From PSRJ01 sp963825305 (GTDB lineage Bacteria; Acidobacteriota; Terriglobia; Bryobacterales; Bryobacteraceae), in assembly GCA_963825305.1 (NCBI GenBank), contig CAWGTA010000013.1, forward strand, positions 434,001 to 498,000: a stretch of 64,000 nt of DNA, written 5' to 3'. A model generated the notes under the pieces. That model saw nothing but the letters and a program-made list of their open reading frames with translations, was not told the origin of the DNA and ran no database searches. Within the stretch, counting starts at the first letter, position 1, and each line of letters begins with the position of its first letter. Below are positions 55,081 to 64,000 of this stretch, piece by piece. A program made the position numbers and the translations under genes.

Positions 55081-56400
55081 ATGAACAAATGGACCCGGCG
55101 CTGGCTGGCGCTGGGACTGTTGGCGGCGGCTCCGCTTGGTGCGGAAATCCGGTCGCTGACCATCCTCCACACCAACGATCTGCATGCGCACCTGACGCCG
55201 CTCGAGAACCATCAGGGCGGGTTCGCGTACGTTGCCGCGGCGATCGAACGCGAGCGAGCGCATTGCACCGACTGCCTGCTGTTGAACGCGGGCGACCTTG
55301 TGCAGGGCACGCCGGTTTCCACCATCTACCACGGGCTGCCGGTATTTGAGATCGCCAATCTATTCCATTTCGACGCGGCCACGCTGGGAAATCACGAGTT
55401 CGACTACGGCTGGCCCCAGGTGCGGAAGTTCCTGCAGATGGCGAATTATCCGATAGTTTCGGCCAACATGGTGGGTGCTGATGGGAAGCTCTTCACGGCG
55501 CAACCCTACGTGATTCTGACGGTGAACGGGCTGCGCGTCGCAGTGATCGGCGCCATGACCGACGATCTGGTCAATTTGACGACTCCCCAGTTGGTGGGAG
55601 AGTGGCACGCCGCGCCGGTATTCGCCGCCGTCCGCAAATACGCCGCCGAAGTTCGCGGCCGGAGCGACCTGATTGTGCTTCTGGCGCACATCACCGGCGC
55701 CGAAGAAATGCAGTTCCTCAACGACGCGCCGGAGATTCCGGTGCTGGTGACCGGGCATCTTCACGGCGGATTGAAACAGGCGGTGACCCGCGACGGGCGA
55801 GTTCTGGTCCGGGTGAAAAGCTACGGCGAGGAAATCGGGCGGCTCGAACTCAAGGTCGACACCGAGAAGAAGGCGCCGGTGAGCTGGACGTGGAAGCTGA
55901 TCCCGGTGGATGCGAAGGCGCTCCAGCCGGATGCCGAGGTTGCGGCCAAGGTTGAGCACTGGGAGGACGAGGTCAAGCAGCGTGTGGATCAGCCGCTGGC
56001 CGTGGCCAAACGAAGTTTCACCAAGTCTCAAGTCAGGGGCCTCATGGAGCGGGCGATTCGCGAACAGACCGGCGCCGATTACGCGTTCGTCAATGCCGGC
56101 GGCGTGCGGGATACTTTGCCGGCGGGCCAATTGTTGGTGCGGAACATCTGGAATATTATGCCCTTCGACAACCGCGTGGTGTTCGGGAAAATCAAGGGCC
56201 GCGATCTGCCGCGCGTGGTGGTAGGGGAGCGCCACGTGGAACTGGACCGGGAATATACCCTGGCGGTCACGGATTTCACCGCGGCCAACCAGGGGGCTGA
56301 AGAACAATTGCAGAGCAAGGGTTTGGTATTCGCCGGCGATGGCGGCTTGTTACGGGACCTGCTGGTGGATTGGTTCGGTAAGATGAAGGTGATCGAGTGA
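55081..56400 (+). CDS. Secreted 5'-nucleotidase/UDP-sugar hydrolase-type metallophosphatase
   Basis: The 439-residue exported enzyme has a signal peptide ending near LGAE. The metal-binding motifs are ILHTNDLHAHLTPLE, LLLNAGDLVQGTPVSTIYHG, AATLGNHEFDYGWPQ, LLAHITGAEEMQFLND and LVTGHLHGGLKQAVTRDGRV. The C-terminal 5'-nucleotidase domain is present (about residues 320-435, DYAFVNAGGVRDTLPAGQLL, NIMPFDNRVVFGKIKGRDL). It releases phosphate from nucleotides in the periplasm. Confidence 0.9.
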   Translation: MNKWTRRWLALGLLAAAPLGAEIRSLTILHTNDLHAHLTPLENHQGGFAYVAAAIERERAHCTDCLLLNAGDLVQGTPVSTIYHGLPVFEIANLFHFDAATLGNHEFDYGWPQVRKFLQMANYPIVSANMVGADGKLFTAQPYVILTVNGLRVAVIGAMTDDLVNLTTPQLVGEWHAAPVFAAVRKYAAEVRGRSDLIVLLAHITGAEEMQFLNDAPEIPVLVTGHLHGGLKQAVTRDGRVLVRVKSYGEEIGRLELKVDTEKKAPVSWTWKLIPVDAKALQPDAEVAAKVEHWEDEVKQRVDQPLAVAKRSFTKSQVRGLMERAIREQTGADYAFVNAGGVRDTLPAGQLLVRNIWNIMPFDNRVVFGKIKGRDLPRVVVGERHVELDREYTLAVTDFTAANQGAEEQLQSKGLVFAGDGGLLRDLLVDWFGKMKVIE

Positions 56401-56416
56401 AGACGGGGGTGAGGCG

Positions 56417-57244
56417 ATGGCATTTTGCACGAATTGTGGCGGTAACGTAGACGGCGCTTTTTGTAAGACGTGTGGCACCCCTGCGGCTTCGACGGGCGCA
56501 GCCGCTTCGGCACGGCCACCGGCGCCACCGCAGCCGATGGCCCAGCCGCTGCCGGTGGCGACGGCGCAGCGGAAGACCAGTCCCATTGTCTGGATTCTGA
56601 TCATCGTGGTGGGTCTCTTTGTCCTCGCGGGAATCGGCACTGTCATTGGTGGTTATTTCCTGGTGCACAAGGTGCGGCAGGCGGGTCTCGATCCCGACCT
56701 GATACAGCGGAATCCCGGTCTGGCCATCAGCAAGATGGTCGTGGCCGCCCTGCCTAACGCCGAGGTGGTGAAGACCGACGAAGGCGCGGGCACCATCACC
56801 GTGCGCGACAAGACCACCGGCAAAGTGGTAACGATGAGTTTCGACGATGCCCGCAAAGGAAAGTTCTCCTTCCAAGCGGAGGGCCCCGATCACGAGAAGG
56901 CCAGTATCGAGGTGGGCGGATCGGAAACCAACGTGCCTTCCGATGTGCCGGTGTACCCTGGTGCGAAGGTGCAAGGAAATTTCTCGGTAAGTGGAAATGG
57001 CCCCGAGGGCCAGGGGAGCGCGGCGCAATACCAGTTCACCACTCTCGATCCGCCGTCCAAGGTTCTGGATTATTACCACGAAAAACTGGAAAGCTCAGGC
57101 ATGAAGCTGGCGCTCAACACCACCACCGGCGATGGCGGCATGCTCATGACGGTAGACGATGCCCGCGGGCAAGCCATCACCGTGATTGTGGGTAAGAGCT
57201 CGGAAGGAACCACCATCAGTCTGACGACCAGGGTGAAGAAGTAA
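56417..57244 (+). CDS. Zinc-ribbon membrane protein of unknown function
   Basis: The 275-residue protein opens with a zinc ribbon (FCTNCGGNVDGAFCKTCGTP, two CxxC pairs) and a Pro/Ala-rich linker. One membrane helix follows at about residue 58 (SPIVWILIIVVGLFVLAGIG). An exported domain of about 190 residues comes next with IQRNPGLAISKMVVAALPNA, TITVRDKTTGKVVTMSFDDA and DVPVYPGAKVQGNFSVSG. It resembles other acidobacterial proteins with this layout, without known role. It begins 16 bases after the nucleotidase gene. Confidence 0.7.
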   Translation: MAFCTNCGGNVDGAFCKTCGTPAASTGAAASARPPAPPQPMAQPLPVATAQRKTSPIVWILIIVVGLFVLAGIGTVIGGYFLVHKVRQAGLDPDLIQRNPGLAISKMVVAALPNAEVVKTDEGAGTITVRDKTTGKVVTMSFDDARKGKFSFQAEGPDHEKASIEVGGSETNVPSDVPVYPGAKVQGNFSVSGNGPEGQGSAAQYQFTTLDPPSKVLDYYHEKLESSGMKLALNTTTGDGGMLMTVDDARGQAITVIVGKSSEGTTISLTTRVKK

Positions 57245-57275
57245 CGCAACCGGCGGCAAGGACCGCCGGCGCTAC
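57241..57275. repeat. CCGGCGG repeat overlapping the stop of the zinc-ribbon gene
   Basis: GTAACGCAACCGGCGGCAAG and its mirror GACCGCCGGCGCTAC lie in the 27-base gap between convergent genes. The TAA at 57242 is the stop codon of the zinc-ribbon gene. Confidence 0.75.
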
Positions 57276-57457
57276 CCGTGGCCCAGGTACATCAACCAGC
57301 CCAGGCCGAATAGCGCCACCACGAAACAGACGAACACGTAGATGCCGTAATGCAGGCGGTCGCGATCGTTCTGCTTGGTGACGACGCCCAGCACCACCGA
57401 GGTAAAAAGCGAAAACAGCAGGGCGGCCTCAAAATGCGAAAGGTTCATTTTGGGCAT
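57272..57457 (-). CDS. Small two-helix membrane protein
   Basis: The 61-residue protein has two hydrophobic segments (FEAALLFSLFTSVVLGVV and IYVFVCFVVALFGLGWLMYL) with a charged loop TKQNDRDRLHYG between. Its ATG shares one base with the stop of the upstream gene (TGATG), indicating coupled translation and a joint role. Family unknown to me. Confidence 0.7.
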   Translation of the reverse strand: MPKMNLSHFEAALLFSLFTSVVLGVVTKQNDRDRLHYGIYVFVCFVVALFGLGWLMYLGHG

Positions 57458-57882
57458 CAGTCTTTTCTCCCGGCCGCGATTTCGTAGACGTCCACTATGG
57501 CCAGAAGGTTGAGCAGACCGGCGGTCACGAGGAACTTGGTGCCGTAATCGTGGACGTGGCCCGCCATATCGGGCTGGTTGTAGCCGAGCCACACGCTCAA
57601 CAGGTAGAGCATGCCGGAACACACGTCGCCTACGAAGCCACCGGTGTTGATGAGGGTGGTGAGGAGGTCCCCGCTTTGCGGATGGAACATGGCGCCGCGC
57701 ATCATCAGGCCGCACAGAAACATGCCGGTGACCGCCAGTAACAACAGCACGCCGCGCCCGGTCTTTTTCAGCAGCAGGTGGCCGGCGCCCGGGATTAACC
57801 ATCCCAAAGCCACGGCGGGCCCCCAAGCGCCAATCGGCGGCATGGGCTGCTTGGGTTCCTTTTCCTTCGTGTCCTTCGCCAT
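57457..57882 (-). CDS. DUF6677-like membrane protein
   Basis: The 141-residue protein starts with a charged tail (AKDTKEKEPKQPMPPIG) followed by four hydrophobic segments. Typical are VALGWLIPGAGHLLLKKTGR, GVLLLLAVTGMFLCGLMMRG and INTGGFVGDVCSGMLYLLSV, with WLGYNQPDMAGHVHDYGTKF and LVTAGLLNLLAIVDVYEIA. I recall this as a conserved acidobacterial family without known function; the name is from memory. It is followed by the coupled 61-residue protein. Confidence 0.7.
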   Translation of the reverse strand: MAKDTKEKEPKQPMPPIGAWGPAVALGWLIPGAGHLLLKKTGRGVLLLLAVTGMFLCGLMMRGAMFHPQSGDLLTTLINTGGFVGDVCSGMLYLLSVWLGYNQPDMAGHVHDYGTKFLVTAGLLNLLAIVDVYEIAAGRKD

Positions 57883-57923
57883 ACTGTTTCTTTTTTGAGT
57901 GTAGCAGTTGGGGTGAGGCCAAT

Positions 57924-57955
57924 TACGTAGCGCTGGCGATCCTTGTTGCCGGCAC
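57924..57955. repeat. CCGGCG-type short palindromic repeat upstream of the alcohol dehydrogenase
   Basis: TACGTAGCGCTGGCGATCC and TTGTTGCCGGCAC match the element at 4412 with few differences. It lies in the divergent spacer between the DUF6677-like gene and the dehydrogenase. Confidence 0.65.
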
Positions 57956-57978
57956 GTTGCCCCCGGCCGTTTGATAGG

Positions 57979-59139
57979 ATGACCGGGATGGGTTCCGCCA
58001 AAGTCAATGTCATGCGAATCGAAGCCCCTGAGGGCGAATTCAACTTGAGCCGTCTGGAGCGGGTGATTTACGGCCCCGGAAAGATTGCGGCGCTGAAGGA
58101 CGAGATGGAACGGCGCAAGCTGGAGCGCGCCCTGGTCGTGACCACGGACGTGGTGGCGGCGCTGCCGATTCTCCAACAAGTGACGGGAGCCCTGGGCTCG
58201 CGCTGCGCCGGTGTGTTCACGAAGGTGATCCAGCATGTGCCGCGCGGCACCGTGGACGAATTGCAAAAGGAGATCGAGCGCGTGAATGCCGATTCTCTAA
58301 TCAGCTTCGGCGGGGGCAGTCCCATCGATTCGTGCAAGGTCGCGGCATACGGCATGTTGCCGGGGCGCGAGTTGATCCACATGGCGGTGCCCACCACGCT
58401 TTCCGCGGCGGAGTATACCCACGCAGGTGGCGTTACCGACGAGACTACGCGCGTGAAGAGCGGTGTCTACGATCCGCGCGTCCTGCCGCGGACGGTGATC
58501 AACGATCCGGTGCTCACGCTCTCCACTCCCGATTGGCTGTGGGTCACCACGGGGATGCGGGCGCTCGATCACGCGATCGAGTGCGCGTACGCCATCCGCC
58601 ACCACCCCATCAGCGACACGCTGGCGTCGAAGGCGATTTCGTTGCTGGAGCAGCATCTGCCGGCGGCGATCCGCGCGGAAGGCGACGAGCGGGTGGCGCA
58701 CCGCGGCCATTGCCAGGTAGCCGCCTGGTTCTCGATTTACGGCGCGATGAACACGCGGTTCGGATTGTCCCACCTTCTGGGGCACCAGATCGGGCCGCGG
58801 TGGGACGTGCCCCACGGTGTGACTTCCTGTATCACGCTGCCGACTGCGATGCGCTTCATGGCGGATGTGGCGCCGCAGCGGTTCGGTCCCATCGCGGAGG
58901 GCTACAAGATTTCGTTCGATCCGGCCAACCCCAAGCCAGCGGCCCTAGCCTGCGCCGATCGGACGGAGAAGTTCATCGCCCAGTTCGATGTACCTAAGAA
59001 GCTGCGCGATGCGAAGGTGCCGCGTAATGAGTTGGGGGAAATTGTGGCGCCTATCACGCATGAGCTGGAGCACATGGGAGTGGTGGATCGGCCGGTTACG
59101 GAGAAGGAAGTGTTAGCGTTGCTGGAAGCGGTGTATTGA
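57979..59139 (+). CDS. Iron-containing alcohol dehydrogenase / maleylacetate reductase-like enzyme
   Basis: The protein of about 386 residues has an N-terminal Rossmann-like domain (RLERVIYGPGKIAALKDEME, LISFGGGSPIDSCKVAAYGM with GGGS for NAD). A helical metal-binding domain follows (TPDWLWVTTGMRALDHAIEC, FGLSHLLGHQIGPRWDVPHG), where Asp and three His positions bind iron or zinc. Resemblance is to maleylacetate reductases and related alcohol dehydrogenases; the substrate is unknown. Starts at 57979, 57988 or 58012 are possible. Confidence 0.85.
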   Translation: MTGMGSAKVNVMRIEAPEGEFNLSRLERVIYGPGKIAALKDEMERRKLERALVVTTDVVAALPILQQVTGALGSRCAGVFTKVIQHVPRGTVDELQKEIERVNADSLISFGGGSPIDSCKVAAYGMLPGRELIHMAVPTTLSAAEYTHAGGVTDETTRVKSGVYDPRVLPRTVINDPVLTLSTPDWLWVTTGMRALDHAIECAYAIRHHPISDTLASKAISLLEQHLPAAIRAEGDERVAHRGHCQVAAWFSIYGAMNTRFGLSHLLGHQIGPRWDVPHGVTSCITLPTAMRFMADVAPQRFGPIAEGYKISFDPANPKPAALACADRTEKFIAQFDVPKKLRDAKVPRNELGEIVAPITHELEHMGVVDRPVTEKEVLALLEAVY

Positions 59140-59142
59140 AAA

Positions 59143-59209
59143 GACCGCTCCCTTTGGTCACGGCTCAGTAACGGGCAAGGATACTGAGCCGTGACCAAAG
59201 GGAGCGGTC
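59143..59209. repeat. ACCGCTCCC/GGGAGCGGT long palindrome, copy 3
   Basis: An almost perfect inverted repeat: the arm GACCGCTCCCTTTGGTCACG with GCTCAGTA, and its mirror TACTGAGCCGTGACC with AAAGGGAGCGGTC, around ACGGGCAAGGA. It fills the gap between convergent genes (stops at 59139 and 59212), fitting a two-way terminator. Confidence 0.9.
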
Positions 59210-59211
59210 TT

Positions 59212-59838
59212 TCAACGCGGCATCAGGATCTGGCCCCAGACGATCTGGTAGGCTTCCACTTCGTTGAACACCGTCCGGCCGGCACGGACGAAGACGCGCA
59301 TGTTGGGTTGGAGTTCACCGCTCTCAACGGTATCGCCATTATCCAGGTAGCGGGTGTCCTGCCGTAGCAGGATAGTCTGGTCGGCTGCGCCGCGGATGTG
59401 CAGGACCATGCGTTCCGGGTTCAAGCGGAAGACGACTCCCGAATAGGTCAGCGTGCCGATAGGAACCGCGTGCTCCGCGGGCGTGCGGTACACCCGCAGC
59501 CGGCCCTGGGAGAGTTGGCGCGGAGGCGGAGGAGTTTCCAGGACGTGGATGGTACGCGCATAGCGCAGCGTCGTGCCCGGTCCTTCATCGGAGACTACCT
59601 CGACCTTGTCGCCGGGCTGCAGGCGCGGAACGGAGCTTAGCAACTGGTCCCGCTCCACATAGGTTTTGTCGTCGAAGCGATAGCGCAACACCAGGTCATT
59701 GGGCCCGCGGACACTGAATTCGCCGGTGGGCGCTTGCGTATCGCGTTCGATCAGAACGCCGCGCACCAAGGCTGCAGAGGGCGGCTGCTGAGCCGCGAGC
59801 GCGGCCGAAAACAGGAGAAGCAACCCCCAAGTGCGCAA
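59212..59838 (-). CDS. Exported beta-rich protein of unknown function
   Basis: The 208-residue protein has a short signal peptide (WGLLLLFSAALAAQQ). Two segments of beta strands follow with internal similarity: RFDDKTYVERDQLLSSVPRL with PGDKVEVVSDEGPG, and LLRQDTRYLDNGDTVESGEL with PNMRVFVRAG. These suggest a pair of OB- or DUF5666-like units. Function unknown. It follows ftsK on the same strand at 81 bases. Confidence 0.65.
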   Translation of the reverse strand: MRTWGLLLLFSAALAAQQPPSAALVRGVLIERDTQAPTGEFSVRGPNDLVLRYRFDDKTYVERDQLLSSVPRLQPGDKVEVVSDEGPGTTLRYARTIHVLETPPPPRQLSQGRLRVYRTPAEHAVPIGTLTYSGVVFRLNPERMVLHIRGAADQTILLRQDTRYLDNGDTVESGELQPNMRVFVRAGRTVFNEVEAYQIVWGQILMPR

Positions 59839-59919
59839 GCCTGGCGAACCTCAGGTTTCAAAATAGCATGCGGGGGACCTCCGGTAACGGTGAGTGGTAT
59901 GCACACGTACAGTACGCTG

Positions 59920-62282
<2,363 letters not shown>

Positions 62283-62286
<4 letters not shown>

Positions 62287-63107
62287 GCTGGCCGGCGGAT
62301 GAAAGCCAGAGCAAGGACTATTATGCCAAAAATGATTCGATAGTACACGAAAGGCGTGAGGCTGCTGCGACGCAAATAATGCAGGAACCAGCCGATCACG
62401 ACACAGCCGGTGAGGGCGCTGACGCCGACACCCACCAGGAAATTGGTGTTGAGGATCCCGTGCAGGGTGTTCTCTTTATGCATGTCGTAGAGCGCTTTGC
62501 CGGCGGCGGCGGCGATGGCCGGGGTGGAGAGCAGAAAAGAGAATCGCGCCGCGGCTTCCCGTGTGAGCCCGCGAAACAGCCCCGTGGCCATGGTGATGCC
62601 GCTGCGCGACGTTCCAGGAATGATGGCCAGCGCCTGCGAGAGGCCGATCGTCAGCGCATCCGGGAGGTCAACCGAACTCAGGTCGCGTGCGTGGCGCGCA
62701 CTCCGTTCCACCAGCCAGATCAGGACGCCGACCACGATGAGCATGGTGCCCATGACAAATGGGTTACGCCAGGTGCTCTCGGCCTGCTTGTTGAACGCCA
62801 GGCCGGCAATTCCGACTGGAATGCTGCCGATGGCCAGCAGCCATAGCAGCATGTGGTTGTGCTTCAGTTCCTCATCGCTGCCGACTTGTATTCCGAATCC
62901 CTGTCCAATGATCTGGATCCAGTTCGGCAGGAAGTAGATCAACACCGCCAGTAAGGTACCGATGTGGAGCGAGATATCGAATTCCAGAGACTCGGTCTTC
63001 CAGCCCAGCAGCCAGGAAGAGAGATAGAGATGGGCGGTGCTGCTGATCGGCAGAAATTCTGTTAGGCCTTGCACAACGGCGAGCACGAGGACCTGCGCGA
63101 GTGGCAT
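62283..63107 (-). CDS. uppP: Undecaprenyl-diphosphatase
   Basis: UppP recycles undecaprenyl pyrophosphate, the lipid carrier for peptidoglycan and O-antigen. The 274-residue membrane protein has VVQGLTEFLPISSTAHLYLS, with the essential Glu and Ser/His, the second motif LAIIPGTSRSGITMATGLFR and about eight helices. It confers bacitracin tolerance when abundant. It is coupled to ftsK. The start lies 48 bases from a repeat-rich region. Confidence 0.94.
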
Positions 63108-63154
63108 AAAGCATCAGGTTGAGGGATCGCGGATGGTATGTCAAGGGAAAGTGC

Positions 63155-63392
63155 GAACTGCACCGGCGACAAGATCGCCAGCGCTACACTGCGACGCGCG
63201 GCCCAACCCGAAAAGCTGGCGCACGCCGGTGCCAGCGCCGAACTGCACCGGCGACAAGATCGCCAGCGCTACACTGCGGCGCCGCGGCCCAACCCGAAAA
63301 GCTGGCGCACGCCGGTGCCAGCGCCGAACTGCACCGGCGACAAGATCGCCAGCGCTACGTAACGCCGGCGGTCTTTGCCGCCGGTGGGCCGC
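63155..63392. repeat. Tandem array of CCGGCG-type repeats, unit about 85 bases
   Basis: Two units of 85-86 bases begin at 63155 and 63240, each starting GAACTGCACCGGCGACAAG. A third begins at 63326 but changes after CAGCGCTAC into the block seen also at 41000-41030 (GTAACGCCGGCGGTCTTTG). Each unit holds two hairpins, CACCGGCGACAAGATCGCC and CTGGCGCACGCCGGTGCCAG. It fills the space before uppP and ends at the stop of the next gene. Confidence 0.85.
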
Positions 63393-63851
63393 CTACTGCT
63401 TGTCGAAAACGTACGTGATATCGATCTCGCCTTGTGGCGTGGAGATATGGATGGCGTCGGTGAGAAGTTTGTTCGCGCCGGACAGAGTCATCTTCTCGAT
63501 AATCGAAATCGCGATACAGCCAGCATCGGCCTGCGTCCGGATGACCAGGGTTTCGCCTTCCCAACTGGCGGCGCCTTTGACATTGGCGCCGTTCGCCTGA
63601 TAGGCGATCTCTTTGCCATCGGTGGTGTAAGTGCGCGTGTCGCTCTGGTCGCCGGTCCCGCCCTTCTGATCGTCAGTGATCGTCAGTGAGGGTTCCGCGT
63701 GCGTCATCTTGCGCGCGAACGAGGTGGGAGCGGGGACAGGTCCCAGCGTGCTTTTGGCAGCGTTCATCTTCCACTCGCCGGAGAAGTCGGGCTTGCCGGC
63801 AGCCGCGGCGGTGATGGTCAGCGTTGCGATCAGGCACACTACAACCTTCAT
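63393..63851 (-). CDS. Exported protein of unknown function (FSGEWK motif type)
   Basis: The 152-residue protein has a signal peptide (VVVCLIATLTITAAAAGKPD) and a small beta-barrel-like domain with DFSGEWKMNAAKSTLGPVPA, DTRTYTTDGKEIAY and GAASWEGETLVIRTQADAGC. IEKMTLSGANKLL follows. Multi-copy proteins of this look are common in acidobacteria, without known function. Its start overlaps the stop of the upstream gene by ATGA. Confidence 0.7.
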   Translation of the reverse strand: MKVVVCLIATLTITAAAAGKPDFSGEWKMNAAKSTLGPVPAPTSFARKMTHAEPSLTITDDQKGGTGDQSDTRTYTTDGKEIAYQANGANVKGAASWEGETLVIRTQADAGCIAISIIEKMTLSGANKLLTDAIHISTPQGEIDITYVFDKQ

Positions 63852-64000
63852 ACAGGATCTCCTGATTCGGCGATGTTGTACTTTTCGCGCAGCAGGCGCA
63901 AATCTTCACGCGCTTTTTGTTCCTCTGCTGCGTACGTGCGCGCCTTGAGGAATTGGTGATGAGAGATGGCGTGCAGCAGACCGTTGAGGTTGACAGTTAA
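63848..64000 (-). CDS. C-terminal end of an unidentified protein
   Basis: The last 50 residues of a gene that enters from the right edge are visible: NGLLHAISHHQFLKARTYAA and a helical, charged end EEQKAREDLRLLREKYN. The frame is open to the window end, and its TGA overlaps the next start as ATGA, so it is probably real. The family cannot be named from this piece. Confidence 0.55.
   Translation of the reverse strand, partial: LTVNLNGLLHAISHHQFLKARTYAAEEQKAREDLRLLREKYNIAESGDPV

Noticed and set aside
63155..63392. Possible CRISPR array because of regularly spaced repeats
   Set aside because: The units are 85-86 bases and nearly identical throughout, without distinct spacers, and no cas genes are near. 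It is a tandem repeat.

Overview
The window is a GC-rich, densely coded bacterial chromosome segment. It most likely comes from an acidobacterium of the Bryobacterales/Solibacteraceae type. The case rests on a long two-permease-domain MacB/FtsX protein of the ADOP type, a VWFA-related secreted protein of the acidobacterial kind, a YXWGXW-type secreted protein, a fused CobA-HemD, and many short palindromic repeats at gene ends. This taxonomic call is inference from family content. No rRNA, tRNA, CRISPR array, phage or insertion sequence was recognised.

Layout. 1-4.4 kb: a cut-off penicillin-binding protein, a stress-type protein, a thioesterase, a RodZ-like HTH protein, a phosphatase-superfamily protein and pyrD (the last two frameshifted). 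4.5-10.1 kb: ADOP permease, SDR dehydrogenase, a broken HNH nuclease with an HTH regulator upstream, an unknown gene and an RsuA/RluB pseudouridine synthase. 10.2-12.7 kb: histidine degradation (hutI, ftcD) and a gamma-glutamylcyclotransferase-like gene. 12.8-17.3 kb: tetrapyrrole operon hemX/ccsA-hemA-hemC-cobA/hemD. 17.3-24.6 kb: lone RND pump, acyl desaturase, histidine kinase/response regulator pair, methyltransferase, a candidate small RNA and a lipoprotein. 24.7-29.1 kb: carA-carB. 29.4-34.8 kb: Flp pilin, phosphoglucomutase, YXWGXW protein, amino-acid permease coupled to a kynureninase-like PLP enzyme. 34.9-41 kb: LysR regulator divergent from leuA-leuB-leuC-leuD and a methyltransferase. 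41-47.4 kb: VWA protein, FHA-cyclase fusion, DUF5060/DUF4038-like protein, GT39-TPR protein. 47.6-51.9 kb: tsaB, purine permease, ferredoxin-MBL fusion, guanine deaminase, PAS-LuxR regulator. 52-57.9 kb: ECF sigma factor with partner and secreted protein, kdsD, 5'-nucleotidase, zinc-ribbon protein, two small membrane proteins. 58-64 kb: Fe-dependent alcohol dehydrogenase, ftsK, uppP, small secreted proteins.

Most of the content is core metabolism (pyrimidine, leucine, haem, histidine, purine salvage) and envelope biogenesis. Many neighbours overlap by ATGA or GTGA, so translational coupling is common.

Two features cut across the whole window. First, at least four families of short palindromic repeats sit at gene ends. 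Several contain the stop codon of the gene they touch, and one copy lies in frame inside carB. Second, four conserved genes (phosphatase-like, pyrD, cobA/hemD, permease) carry seven single-base insertions in total, all of the same sign. That pattern looks more like sequence error than gene decay. The HNH gene has a mixed pattern and may be a true pseudogene.
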